Source of the DNA: Beijerinckiaceae bacterium
GTDB lineage: Bacteria > Pseudomonadota > Alphaproteobacteria > Rhizobiales > Beijerinckiaceae
DNA: 57,332 bases
NCBI GenBank assembly: GCA_030684835.1
Contig: JAUXWZ010000126.1
Span: 1 to 57,332 of the forward strand
Reading direction: 5' to 3'
Shown here one piece after another: positions 43,042 to 51,094 of this stretch. The position numbers and the translations under genes are program-made. The number at the start of each line of letters is the position of its first letter. Position 1 is the first letter of the stretch. The notes beneath the pieces were generated by a model. That model searched no databases and was not told the origin of the DNA. It saw only the letters and a list, made by a program, of their open reading frames with translations.

Positions 43042-43845
43042 CTACATCGTCGGAAGGCCCTCGGCTCCGATGACGCCCTTGAATGTCACGTAACCGCCGT
43101 CGATTAGCAGATCTGTTCCGGTCACGAATGCCGCATCATCAGATGCGAGATAAGCCGCGCCAGCAGCGATATCTTCCACTGAACCAGGCCGATTCAGCAA
43201 ATGTTTTGGCCCCTGTATGCGTGACGCGATCTCCTTGCCGCCGCTTCGCTTGCTGGAACGCTCCGTGAGAATGAAGCCCGGCGAGATCGTGTTCGCGCGG
43301 ATATTGTCGCGTGCGTAGTCCATCGCCAGCACTTCGGTGTATTTGATGAGCGCGGCCTTGGTTGTGCAATAGGGCGAACGTCCTGCGACTGACAGATGGC
43401 CGAGCTGAGAGGCGATATTTATGATAGCGCCGCCGCCTGCTTTCCTCATCTCCGGCACGCCGTATTTGCACATGATGAATGAACCGGTCAGATTCACGCG
43501 GATCGCGTTCTCCCACAGGTCTAGCGTCAGGGTTTCCGCGTTGCCATCGGGCGTCACTGCGGCGGCGACATTCACAAGAATCGTCAATTTGCCGAATGCG
43601 GAGATTGTCGCCTCAACCGCCGCCTTGGCGCTGTCTTCCAGCCGCACATCGATACCAACGGAGATCGCATTGCCGCCGTCGGCGCAGATAGATTTCGCCG
43701 TCGCCTCGGATTTTGCCGGATCAAGATCGCCAACAGCGATCAACGCGCCTTCGCGCGCCATGCGCTTGGCGATAGCGGAGCCAATCTCACCGCCGCCGCC
43801 GGTGATCAGCGCAACGCGTCCTGCAAGCCGCCGAAGATCTGTCAT
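43042..43845 (-). CDS. SDR family oxidoreductase (FabG-like)
   Basis: A 267-residue classical short-chain dehydrogenase/reductase. Cofactor loop TGGGGEIGSA near 15, NVAAAV in place of NNAG near 91, catalytic Ser in IASQLGHLS, then YCTTK with Tyr and Lys, and SPGFILTE. It is the third gene of an operon with Bug 3 and racemase-like A (gaps 12 and 17 nt), so it probably oxidises or reduces an intermediate of the acid handled by those genes. The substrate is unknown. Confidence 0.93.
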   Translation of the reverse strand: MTDLRRLAGRVALITGGGGEIGSAIAKRMAREGALIAVGDLDPAKSEATAKSICADGGNAISVGIDVRLEDSAKAAVEATISAFGKLTILVNVAAAVTPDGNAETLTLDLWENAIRVNLTGSFIMCKYGVPEMRKAGGGAIINIASQLGHLSVAGRSPYCTTKAALIKYTEVLAMDYARDNIRANTISPGFILTERSSKRSGGKEIASRIQGPKHLLNRPGSVEDIAAGAAYLASDDAAFVTGTDLLIDGGYVTFKGVIGAEGLPTM

Positions 43846-43862
43846 GTGCTCTCTTTCCGTAG

Positions 43863-44579
43863 TTAAAAATCGCGCAGAAGGCGGCCGTAGCCCTCGATGC
43901 GGTCATTGATCCCGCACAGGCGCAGGGCGTGCCACACGCTTGTTTGCAGGTTTGTAACGACACTGACGCCAAATTCTCGTTCAATTGGCTCGATCGCTTC
44001 AACCGTTGCCCAATGGGGACAAGGGTAAAGCAGCGTATCCGTATCAGGATGCGCCTTCATGAATGCGCGCCCCCATTCCAGCGCGTCGTTGCATGTCAAT
44101 TTCGGCAACTCGACAAGATTGCTGCCGCCGCCGAAGCTCCCCACGGGGGTGAGGCCCAATTGCGTGATCATACGATCATGTCGTTCGTCTTCATGCGGAT
44201 CGAAAGGATGCACAGTACCCACGCGCTTTGAGCCGAGCGCCTTGAACGCCGCCAGTTGCGCCGAGGCGTCGCTGGTGACAGGCACGCCGAGTTCGCGCGT
44301 AAGACGGCCCGTGATCTCATCAAGATTTTCGCCGCGCGACAGCAACACAGGCCTGCCGCCCAGCACTACAAGGTCAACGCCGGACTTGGCCAGCGCGCGC
44401 GCAGCCTTCATCGTCTCGTCATAGAGTCGATCCATCTCGCCGCGGGTAAGTTCAGTCTGGTGCAGCGTCAAGAGGGCCAGGCTGACGCCGTCGGGAACCA
44501 TTTTATAGAAAGCATAGGGAAACACCTCTGTCACGAAAGCGACCGAGGTGTAACCGATGCGTGCGCGACTTCCGTACAT
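43863..44579 (-). CDS. Asp/Glu racemase superfamily, arylmalonate decarboxylase/maleate isomerase-like A
   Basis: A 238-residue enzyme of the Asp/Glu racemase fold (AMDase / maleate cis-trans isomerase branch): RIGYTSVAFVTEV at the start, VVLGGRPV near 71-78, and catalytic Cys187 in LLYPCPHW. The first-half Cys is replaced by Gly (G74-G75), the pattern of arylmalonate decarboxylase, which uses only the second Cys. Decarboxylation or isomerisation of a substituted dicarboxylic acid is plausible. It lies between Bug 3 and the SDR in a tight operon. Confidence 0.85.
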   Translation of the reverse strand: MYGSRARIGYTSVAFVTEVFPYAFYKMVPDGVSLALLTLHQTELTRGEMDRLYDETMKAARALAKSGVDLVVLGGRPVLLSRGENLDEITGRLTRELGVPVTSDASAQLAAFKALGSKRVGTVHPFDPHEDERHDRMITQLGLTPVGSFGGGSNLVELPKLTCNDALEWGRAFMKAHPDTDTLLYPCPHWATVEAIEPIEREFGVSVVTNLQTSVWHALRLCGINDRIEGYGRLLRDF

Positions 44580-44591
44580 GACGCGCTCCAG

Positions 44592-45617
44592 CTATTTGCC
44601 ACTAACGATCGCAGCCGCCTTGGCGACAATGGGCTCCGGCGTCGCATAGACGTCCTTGATGAGCTTCTCGATCTCGTGCCAATGCGTGATGTTGATGGGC
44701 ATGCCTATCTTCTTTGCCTCTGCGAGGAAGTCCTTGTCCTTCGAAGTTTCCTCAAAGGCCTTCCGAAGCGCGGCGATACGCTCGGCTGGAACGCCGGGCG
44801 GCGCAACGAAGGGGCGGGCCATCTCCTGACTGCCAAAAACGAGTCTCATGATTTGTCGGGACTCGTCATCCTTCGCGAGGTCAAAGGCCATCGGCGCAGC
44901 AAGCTCCGGGTGTTTCTGCAAACCAAGTTGCAAAGGAACGATGATGTGTTTTTCGTTCACCCAGTTCGGCTTTTCCGCCTTCACACAATCCCAGCACCAT
45001 CCAAGGCGCCCCGCCACTTCACCACGTTCGATCGCGAGATTAAGATCAGTCGTGCCGCGATATCCCCCGACAATCCGAAAGCGCGTGCCAATCAGTGCAT
45101 TCAGCACGCGCGGATAAATCGCCGTCACATCCCCGGCGCCTGTCGCGCCAACGGGTATTTCCATCTTGCGAAGATCATCGAGCGTCTTGGCCTGTCCCGT
45201 TCCCCACAGTAGCACGATGCCGTTCCACCGATCCATGCTGCCGATCCAGCTGAAGCGCGTGGCTTCGAACGACACGCCGTCGCGGCTCCACAGTGGGCCG
45301 AATGGGACAGAGCCGCCGATGATGCCAAACTCGCTGCCGTCCTTGGGCGCGACGTTGTAAAGATAATTCGCCGCCACCAGGCTTCCTGCGCCGGGCATGT
45401 TTTTAGGAATCATCGCTGGCGATCCCGGCAGATGCTTTGGCATGTGGCGGATTAGCAGACGCGCGGAAGCGTCAAAACCGCCGCCGGGCGGATAGCCGAT
45501 CACCATGTCGATGTTGCGGCCAGCATAGAACTTGTGCACGGCGTCTTGCGCAGTGACGTTTGTTGTCGAAACAACCGCCGCTGCGATTGCAATCGCCGCT
45601 GCGAAATGCGCCTTCAT
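44592..45617 (-). CDS. Bug/TctC family binding protein 3
   Basis: A 341-residue periplasmic binding protein with signal sequence (HFAAAIAIAAAVVSTTNVTAQ). Motifs: FYAGRNIDMVIGYPPGGGFD, IRHMPKHLPGSPAMI, KNMPGAGSLVAANYL and VAPKDGSEFG. The start at 45617 is set by GGAGGA just upstream; the open frame extends further without family character. It leads the Bug 3 - racemase-like A - SDR operon and is divergent from racemase-like B across 92 nt. Confidence 0.93.
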   Translation of the reverse strand: MKAHFAAAIAIAAAVVSTTNVTAQDAVHKFYAGRNIDMVIGYPPGGGFDASARLLIRHMPKHLPGSPAMIPKNMPGAGSLVAANYLYNVAPKDGSEFGIIGGSVPFGPLWSRDGVSFEATRFSWIGSMDRWNGIVLLWGTGQAKTLDDLRKMEIPVGATGAGDVTAIYPRVLNALIGTRFRIVGGYRGTTDLNLAIERGEVAGRLGWCWDCVKAEKPNWVNEKHIIVPLQLGLQKHPELAAPMAFDLAKDDESRQIMRLVFGSQEMARPFVAPPGVPAERIAALRKAFEETSKDKDFLAEAKKIGMPINITHWHEIEKLIKDVYATPEPIVAKAAAIVSGK

Positions 45618-45709
45618 GCTTTCCTCCCGCTCCATTGTGGGAATAGTATTCACCACTCGGGAGTCGTGCAAGTTCGGCGCCGCACAGGGCGCAGACAAGG
45701 GAGTTTATA

Positions 45710-46441
45710 ATGGCGTTTGGCGGTGCATGGCGTGGGATGGTGGGGACGGTTAAGCCAACCAAAGGGTCCGGCTCGCTCGAAGAGTTAATCCGTATGCTGC
45801 CAGAGGGCATCGGCGTGTTGCCTCTCTTCAACAATGTGCGCCACGGCTCTTTGCAGGAGTTTGGATCAGCAATTCCGTCCTATGAAGAAAAAATCGCAGA
45901 GCTTGCAGAAGACGGCGTGGATCTCATTCATCCCGCAGGTACGCCGCCATTCATGTTGCTCGGTTATCAGGCCGAGAAAGATCTTATAGCGCGGTGGGAG
46001 GATCGTTTTCAGACGCCCATTTTCACATCGGGCAGCAACCAGGTGCGTGCGCTAAAAGCGCTTGGCATGAAGAAGTTCGTCGGCATCGGTTACGACTTCG
46101 AGGACACCGCAATAGTTGATCGCTACTTCACAGACGCAGGCTTTCAAGTGCTCGCGCTCGAGCGATTGCCCGGCCGGTGGGAAGATATTGGCCGGCTATC
46201 GCCACAAGAGGTTTATCGCCTGATCAGGCAGGCGCATAAGCGTTATCCTAACGCTGACGGCGTTTACATTCAGGGCGGCAAAATACGCATGCTCGACATC
46301 GTCGAGACGCTTGAGAACGACCTGCGTGTTCCCGTCCTGCATCCCGGCGTTGCAACGGCGTGGGAAATTCTCCTGCGCCTTGGCGTTCACGCGCCAAGGA
46401 CCGGATATGGACGCCTGTTGTCGCAATTGCCGGACGGCTGA
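45710..46441 (+). CDS. Asp/Glu racemase-like protein B, lacking both catalytic cysteines
   Basis: A 243-residue protein of the same fold as racemase-like A but with no cysteine at all. The first site reads HPAGTPP (74-80) and the second, expected to be Cys near 187, reads YIQGGK. The start GTVKPTKGSGSLEELIRMLP and NNVRHG are shared with protein D, forming a separate subgroup. AAGGGAG lies 7 nt before the ATG. Without Cys, ordinary racemase or AMDase chemistry is excluded, so it may use another base or act as a binding protein. It is divergent from Bug 3. Confidence 0.82.
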   Translation: MAFGGAWRGMVGTVKPTKGSGSLEELIRMLPEGIGVLPLFNNVRHGSLQEFGSAIPSYEEKIAELAEDGVDLIHPAGTPPFMLLGYQAEKDLIARWEDRFQTPIFTSGSNQVRALKALGMKKFVGIGYDFEDTAIVDRYFTDAGFQVLALERLPGRWEDIGRLSPQEVYRLIRQAHKRYPNADGVYIQGGKIRMLDIVETLENDLRVPVLHPGVATAWEILLRLGVHAPRTGYGRLLSQLPDG

Positions 46442-46445
46442 AGCC

Positions 46446-47183
46446 TTACGGCTTCACGTTGCCGTCTGACAGAGATTGCAGAAGGATTCCGTGGCCGGTG
46501 ATCCTGTCCCGGATTCCAAGATGCTTGAACGCGGAAAAGAAGTTCGCCGCTGTGCTTGCGACGACAGGCACGCCTGTGTCGCGCTCGATGACGTCGATGA
46601 CGTCGCACACCGGCCATTGCGGGCAGGGCATGTAGAGCGCGTCCGTTCCCGGCGCGGATTTAATCGTTTCAATCGCGAGGCGATAAATGTCAGCGACCCC
46701 TACGCTGGAGATTTTCTTGAAGTTGACAAGATGGCTGGCGAGCCTGGTGACGCCGAAACCATGTTGCTCAAGATAGCGGCCCAGAATGGCGTTTGTTTCA
46801 TCTGGATAAATCGACGCAACTGCGACATTCTTGGCGCCGAGATGATGCAGTCCATCAACTGCGGCCTTGATTGTTGTTGTTGAGGGCACGCCCGTGCGTT
46901 TCGTGATGTGATCGACAATTTCCTGTTCGTAGCCGCGGCCGCGGCTGAACACGAGCGGCCCGCCGCCGTGGATGATGTAATCAACGGCGCGCGATGCAAG
47001 ATCATCGGCGCGTGCGTCAACCTGGCTGAGGCCGCGCGCATATTCGTCAGACTGCCAGTCTTCGATGTTGCAGCTCACGGCGACAAGGCCGACGCCCTCG
47101 GGCGCGAAGCGATAGAACTCGTAAGCTGCCGTCTCCATAACGGAAGGCGTGATGTAACCGATGCGACGACGCCAGCCGAACAT
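46446..47183 (-). CDS. Asp/Glu racemase superfamily, arylmalonate decarboxylase/maleate isomerase-like C
   Basis: A 245-residue paralogue of A: RIGYITPSVMETA at the start, IIHGGGPLV (70-78) with Gly at the first site, and catalytic Cys187 in LYMPCPQW. A second Cys five residues later (PVC) is unusual. The start at 47183 matches the family N-terminus; the open frame extends upstream without family character. It is convergent with protein B, 4 nt apart, and divergent from Bug 4 across 116 nt. Confidence 0.85.
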   Translation of the reverse strand: MFGWRRRIGYITPSVMETAAYEFYRFAPEGVGLVAVSCNIEDWQSDEYARGLSQVDARADDLASRAVDYIIHGGGPLVFSRGRGYEQEIVDHITKRTGVPSTTTIKAAVDGLHHLGAKNVAVASIYPDETNAILGRYLEQHGFGVTRLASHLVNFKKISSVGVADIYRLAIETIKSAPGTDALYMPCPQWPVCDVIDVIERDTGVPVVASTAANFFSAFKHLGIRDRITGHGILLQSLSDGNVKP

Positions 47184-47299
47184 GATAAAACTCCCGATGC
47201 GCCCGTTGTACAGGGCTTGTGAAGGCGACACTCTATGGTACGCTTAGTTTCATTGGCAAGACCGACGGCTTTAGCGTTTTGCTTCGCGAGGAGGCCCGC

Positions 47300-48349
47300 A
47301 TGATATTGAACCGCGCCGCATCAATCTCCTTCATCGCCGCTGTCGGCGTCGGTTTGGCTTGCGTCGCACACGCAGACCCGGTCTCTGATTTTTATGCAGG
47401 CAAGGACGTGTCCCTGACCGTTGGCTCGGCTCCCGGCGGCGGATACGATTCCGCGACGCGTCTCCTTTCGCGCCACTTTTCAAAACATATCCCGGGCAAG
47501 CCTACGATCATTGTGCGTAACATGCCGGGCGCAGGCAGCCTGAACATGATGAACAATGTCGCCAATGTCGCTGCAAAAGACGGCACGGTCATCGGCGCGC
47601 CGCAGAACACAGCGCCTCTCGAGCGTCTTCTGCACATCCTTTCAAAAGAGGGTAAGAACGCCAACTTCGACGCAGAGAAGCTCAACTGGATCGGCACTTC
47701 ATCGCAGGATGTTTATCTTCTGATCGCATGGCATACGGCGCCGGTGAACAGTTTCGCCGATCTTCTGAAGACCGAGATCGTTGTCGGCTCTTCGGGCCAC
47801 AATACGGACCACAGCATCACCGCGCGTCTGCTCAACCAGACCTTTGGCACGAAGCTTAAGATCGTCACAGGCTATCCCAGCGCGCAGGAGATCATGCTCG
47901 CGATGGAACGCGGCGAACTGCAGGGAAATTCCGGCCGCGCCTATTCCAGTCTCATGTCAGGCTTTTCACATCTTGTGCGCGACAAGAAGGTGAAAATGCT
48001 TGTTCAAATGGGCGTCACGCCGCACCCCGATCTCAAGGACGTGCCCTTCGCTCTGGACCTTGTGAAGGACGAAGACGAGCGCAAGGTGCTTGAGTTGCTG
48101 TTTTCGAAATTCCAGATGTCACGCCCGCTTTTCGTGGCGGCGGAAGTTCCCAAAGATCGCGTGCAGGCGCTGCGTCGCGGGTTTGACGCGATGATGAAAG
48201 ACCCTGATCTGCTGGCCGACGCGCAGAAGAGCAAAATCGATATTGATCCTTTGTCCGGCGAAGACGTGCAAAAGCTCGTGCAGAAGCTGTTCAGCACACC
48301 GCTCCCGCTCGTAGAGAAGGCGCGGGCGCTGTCGCAGCCGCAGCAATAA
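47300..48349 (+). CDS. Bug/TctC family binding protein 4
   Basis: A 349-residue periplasmic binding protein with signal sequence (ISFIAAVGVGLACVAHA). Motifs: FYAGKDVSLTVGSAPGGGYD, SRHFSKHIPGKPTII, RNMPGAGSLNMMNNV and VAAKDGTVIG. GAGGAGG lies 6 nt before the ATG at 47300. It is divergent from racemase-like C and convergent with D, 3 nt apart. Confidence 0.93.
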   Translation: MILNRAASISFIAAVGVGLACVAHADPVSDFYAGKDVSLTVGSAPGGGYDSATRLLSRHFSKHIPGKPTIIVRNMPGAGSLNMMNNVANVAAKDGTVIGAPQNTAPLERLLHILSKEGKNANFDAEKLNWIGTSSQDVYLLIAWHTAPVNSFADLLKTEIVVGSSGHNTDHSITARLLNQTFGTKLKIVTGYPSAQEIMLAMERGELQGNSGRAYSSLMSGFSHLVRDKKVKMLVQMGVTPHPDLKDVPFALDLVKDEDERKVLELLFSKFQMSRPLFVAAEVPKDRVQALRRGFDAMMKDPDLLADAQKSKIDIDPLSGEDVQKLVQKLFSTPLPLVEKARALSQPQQ

Positions 48350-48352
48350 GCG

Positions 48353-49075
48353 TTACGGCAGTTCTGCAACGAGTCTGCCGAACCCCTTTACGGGCGCCCG
48401 CACGCGAAGCCGCTTCTGGATTTCCCATGATTGGCAGACCGTCGCGTGCACAACTGGAACGCCCAGATCGCGTTCGAGCAACTCAATGATCCCCGTTGTG
48501 CGCCAGCCACCGCCCTGGATGTATATGCCGTCCGCCCCGGGGTTCTCCATGAACAGCTTGCGAATATGCGCATAGACACTGTGCGGCGAGATTTGTCCGA
48601 CCTGATCAAACGGCACGTCAAGTGGCTCCATGGAGGCGATCTTCATGCCGGCCTGCTGCATGTAGCGAACAACGATATCGTTTTGCAGCGCGGAATAACT
48701 TGCCCCAATAAAGTTCGTGATGCCCAAGGCCTTCATAGCGGCGACATGCGTCTGTCCATCCGTGACAATGGGCGTCTTTAGTTCGTCTTCCCACTCGCGG
48801 ATGAGTTCTGCTTCGCCGTCACGGCCGAGCAGCATGAAGGGGGGCGTGCCGCCAACCCGGATCAGATCAACGCCTTGCGCGGCAAGTTCGGAGGCGGCTT
48901 GCTTGTAATGAGGCAGGGCGGCGCGGAATTCGTTTTCGTTACCCTGGCGCACATTAAGCAGCAAGGGTACGACGCCAATTCCATCTGGTAAAATTCGGAT
49001 CAGCTCTTCCAGCGAGCCCGGCCGACGCGTCGGCTTAACGAGGCCAACGACACCCCGCCACATCGTAAATGACAT
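48353..49075 (-). CDS. Asp/Glu racemase-like protein D, lacking catalytic cysteines at both sites
   Basis: A 240-residue paralogue of B: GLVKPTRRPGSLEELIRILP and LNVRQG at the start, RVGGTPP at the first site and YIQGGG at the second, where catalytic Cys is expected. Its only Cys (near 214) lies outside the active-site motifs. AGGAG precedes the ATG. With B it defines a Cys-less subgroup accompanying the Cys-containing A and C, one of each per Bug gene pair. Confidence 0.82.
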   Translation of the reverse strand: MSFTMWRGVVGLVKPTRRPGSLEELIRILPDGIGVVPLLLNVRQGNENEFRAALPHYKQAASELAAQGVDLIRVGGTPPFMLLGRDGEAELIREWEDELKTPIVTDGQTHVAAMKALGITNFIGASYSALQNDIVVRYMQQAGMKIASMEPLDVPFDQVGQISPHSVYAHIRKLFMENPGADGIYIQGGGWRTTGIIELLERDLGVPVVHATVCQSWEIQKRLRVRAPVKGFGRLVAELP

Positions 49076-49156
49076 TTCGCGCTCCTGATCTGCTGCAAGC
49101 TACGTTGCAGCAGATTAGGCGCCAGCGTTCACAAACACAATGCGCGCAGAAGTGCG

Positions 49157-50200
49157 TTAGCGCAGATTGACCTTCGCGGTCTCACCCAGTTCGTTGGGCG
49201 GCTCGCCCGTCAGAACGGCCTTCGCATAGCCGTAGAGATACATAACGGCGCCGGAGGGGCTGTCCCAATATTCCCCGGTTTCCGGATGAACGCGTAAAAG
49301 CGTGAGTTCCGGATCGTCGCGTCCTTCCGGAAACCAGGTGCGCATAGGCTCCGACCACTTCTCGTTGATGGACTGACGATCGCGAACAATTTGCGCGCGG
49401 CCCGAGACAGATACGTAGTGCTGCTTTCCCGGATGCGAGAACGCAAGATTGACATGGGAGTCATCCTTCACTTCACCCATCTTGGGGGACGAGAGTTTCG
49501 TGAAGAACAAGAGATCCCCGGTGTCCTCCGGCTCCAGTGCGTACATCGGCCGGCTATAAAGCCGTCCTTGCTCATCGCTTGTTGTCATCATGCAGATGCG
49601 TATGTCGTCGATGAGCGCGTACAACTTTTCCGCGCCCTCATGCGCGCGGTGATCGTGCCCCGTGTGTCCGCCAATCTTTTCCGAAGTCATTCGTCTCTCC
49701 TTTGGCCTTTTTTTGAAATTCCCGTTGTCTCGCATCGCCCGTGTCGCCATCCCGCCAATCACAAGGCCTAGCGCCAGAGCTCCGAAGGTCGCGGCAATCG
49801 ACCGGGGAGGGAGCACCTCCTCCCAACCGGGCGAGAAGCGTTTTGGAACGAGGCCGTAGTCCACAATTGCGGCGACGGCCGCTACGCCCGCCGCCTGCGC
49901 CATAAGATTGCCGGTGCTGCGTGGTGGGTTTCTTTGCAGCCAGAGCTCAAACGGCAGCGCCCAAAACACCGCGGATGCGTGGTGCGTCGCATATCCTGTG
50001 AGGGTGTGCCGCTGGTCGAACTGCTCCACGCGACCGGCCTGCTCGCCGTGCAGCCAATGGCTGGTGGAATTTATTGGCTGTAGCGCGCCTTTGCCTTCAG
50101 CGCGCGCCAGCGCAGCGAGCGCTGCCGTCGTCACCATGCTTGCGATCGTGCCCGACACGCTCGCCCGAAGTCCCGCTGCGACCCAATCCCGCATTTTCAT
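49157..50200 (-). CDS. Membrane domain fused to general-stress pyridoxamine-phosphate-oxidase-like domain
   Basis: A protein of about 347 residues in two parts. The N-terminal 170 residues form a hydrophobic module with several membrane helices and conserved HATGYA-like and HHASAVFWALPFE motifs, a common unnamed alphaproteobacterial membrane family. The C-terminal 177 residues form an FMN split-barrel of the general stress protein 26 type: KLYALIDDIRICMMTT, YSRPMYALE, DLLFFTKLSSPK and YVSVSGRAQIV. A strong AAAGGAGA followed by ATG at 49690 lies exactly at the junction, so the second half may also be made separately. No stop codon divides them. Function is unknown. Confidence 0.82.
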   Translation of the reverse strand: MKMRDWVAAGLRASVSGTIASMVTTAALAALARAEGKGALQPINSTSHWLHGEQAGRVEQFDQRHTLTGYATHHASAVFWALPFELWLQRNPPRSTGNLMAQAAGVAAVAAIVDYGLVPKRFSPGWEEVLPPRSIAATFGALALGLVIGGMATRAMRDNGNFKKRPKERRMTSEKIGGHTGHDHRAHEGAEKLYALIDDIRICMMTTSDEQGRLYSRPMYALEPEDTGDLLFFTKLSSPKMGEVKDDSHVNLAFSHPGKQHYVSVSGRAQIVRDRQSINEKWSEPMRTWFPEGRDDPELTLLRVHPETGEYWDSPSGAVMYLYGYAKAVLTGEPPNELGETAKVNLR

Positions 50201-50336
50201 GGCTCCATGACCTCGAAATCGAACCCCGCGGCCCGCTGTGAGTTCCATGGAGGCGTGGCGCAGCCGATAAAAGGCTCAGGTCATGCTCGGGCGATATGAG
50301 ACGTGGTCGAGAGGGCCGAGCACTTGTGACGGCCAA

Positions 50337-50708
50337 CTATCGCCGACGGTTCGGCTGGGGCGCCGCCTCCGGCATATCAAGCGGCGAGAAATCCTCGCGC
50401 CTGTGATTGAACGAGCCGCGCCCGCGATATGTCAGCGCACCATCAGGCGTCACCACGATGTCGCCGCTCCGCAAGGTCGAATCATTGAGAAACGGGGTAA
50501 GGGGCCCGGCGGCTCCATCCTGCGGCGGCGTGATCCCGACGCGTGGGGTCTGGGGCCGGGATAAATCCTCGAGGGAGGGGATGCGCATTGGCCCGGAGTT
50601 CACGATATCCCAAGCTTGCGCTGAACCCACGCCTACACGACCGAACGCCAAGGATCCCGAAACGGCCAGAGCTGCAAGCGCAAGCTTATGTATGGTGTGG
50701 TTAGCCAT
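50337..50708 (-). CDS. Exported hypothetical protein
   Basis: A 123-residue protein with an N-terminal signal sequence (KLALAALAVSGSLAFG, cut near GSAQA). The mature part is proline- and aspartate-rich without a recognised domain: GPMRIPSLEDLSRPQTP and GDIVVTPDGALTYRG. The start at 50708 directly precedes the signal. The small gene at 50851 is divergent from it. No function is assigned. Confidence 0.65.
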   Translation of the reverse strand: MANHTIHKLALAALAVSGSLAFGRVGVGSAQAWDIVNSGPMRIPSLEDLSRPQTPRVGITPPQDGAAGPLTPFLNDSTLRSGDIVVTPDGALTYRGRGSFNHRREDFSPLDMPEAAPQPNRRR

Positions 50709-50850
50709 TATATCTTGAAGATGGCGCATCGGCGCCCCTTCGTAAAGCTGGCTGTGATAAGGTGCTGGAACTGAGCAAACGACCGGGCGTCATACCTGCG
50801 CCGATGCGCTTCATCCTGGAGGAGCGCGCCAGCAAACACGGTGAGAACAA

Positions 50851-51087
50851 ATGACGGATGACCACAACGACGATGTTGAATATTTCGCAGACTTCCAGGA
50901 CGTCGTCGCCCAGCGCACATTGGCCTTTTGCCGTCTCGCTCAGGTCACAGGCGCTGCGACCGACGAACGTGTTCGGGAACTCTGCTTGACGATGATGCGC
51001 AAGGTCTGCGCGTCCATCCGCACGCCCGCTTCCGGCGAGGTGCGTCTGATTTCCGAAGCTGACAACGACAGCGGCGTGGGCCGCTGA
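50851..51087 (+). CDS. Small hypothetical protein
   Basis: A 78-residue protein, acidic at the N-terminus (MTDDHNDDVEYF), with a helical middle (RTLAFCRLAQVTG and RELCLTMMRKVCASI). GGTGAG precedes the ATG. No family is recognised. It is convergent with the MetF-like gene, 7 nt apart. Confidence 0.5.
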   Translation: MTDDHNDDVEYFADFQDVVAQRTLAFCRLAQVTGAATDERVRELCLTMMRKVCASIRTPASGEVRLISEADNDSGVGR

Positions 51088-51094
51088 CGAGCGA

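Noticed and set aside
39682-49075. tRNA-Pro as an attachment site for a genomic island covering the Bug/racemase block
   Set aside because: No integrase is present and no repeat of the tRNA 3' end was found near 49-51 kb. The position next to a tRNA is suggestive only.
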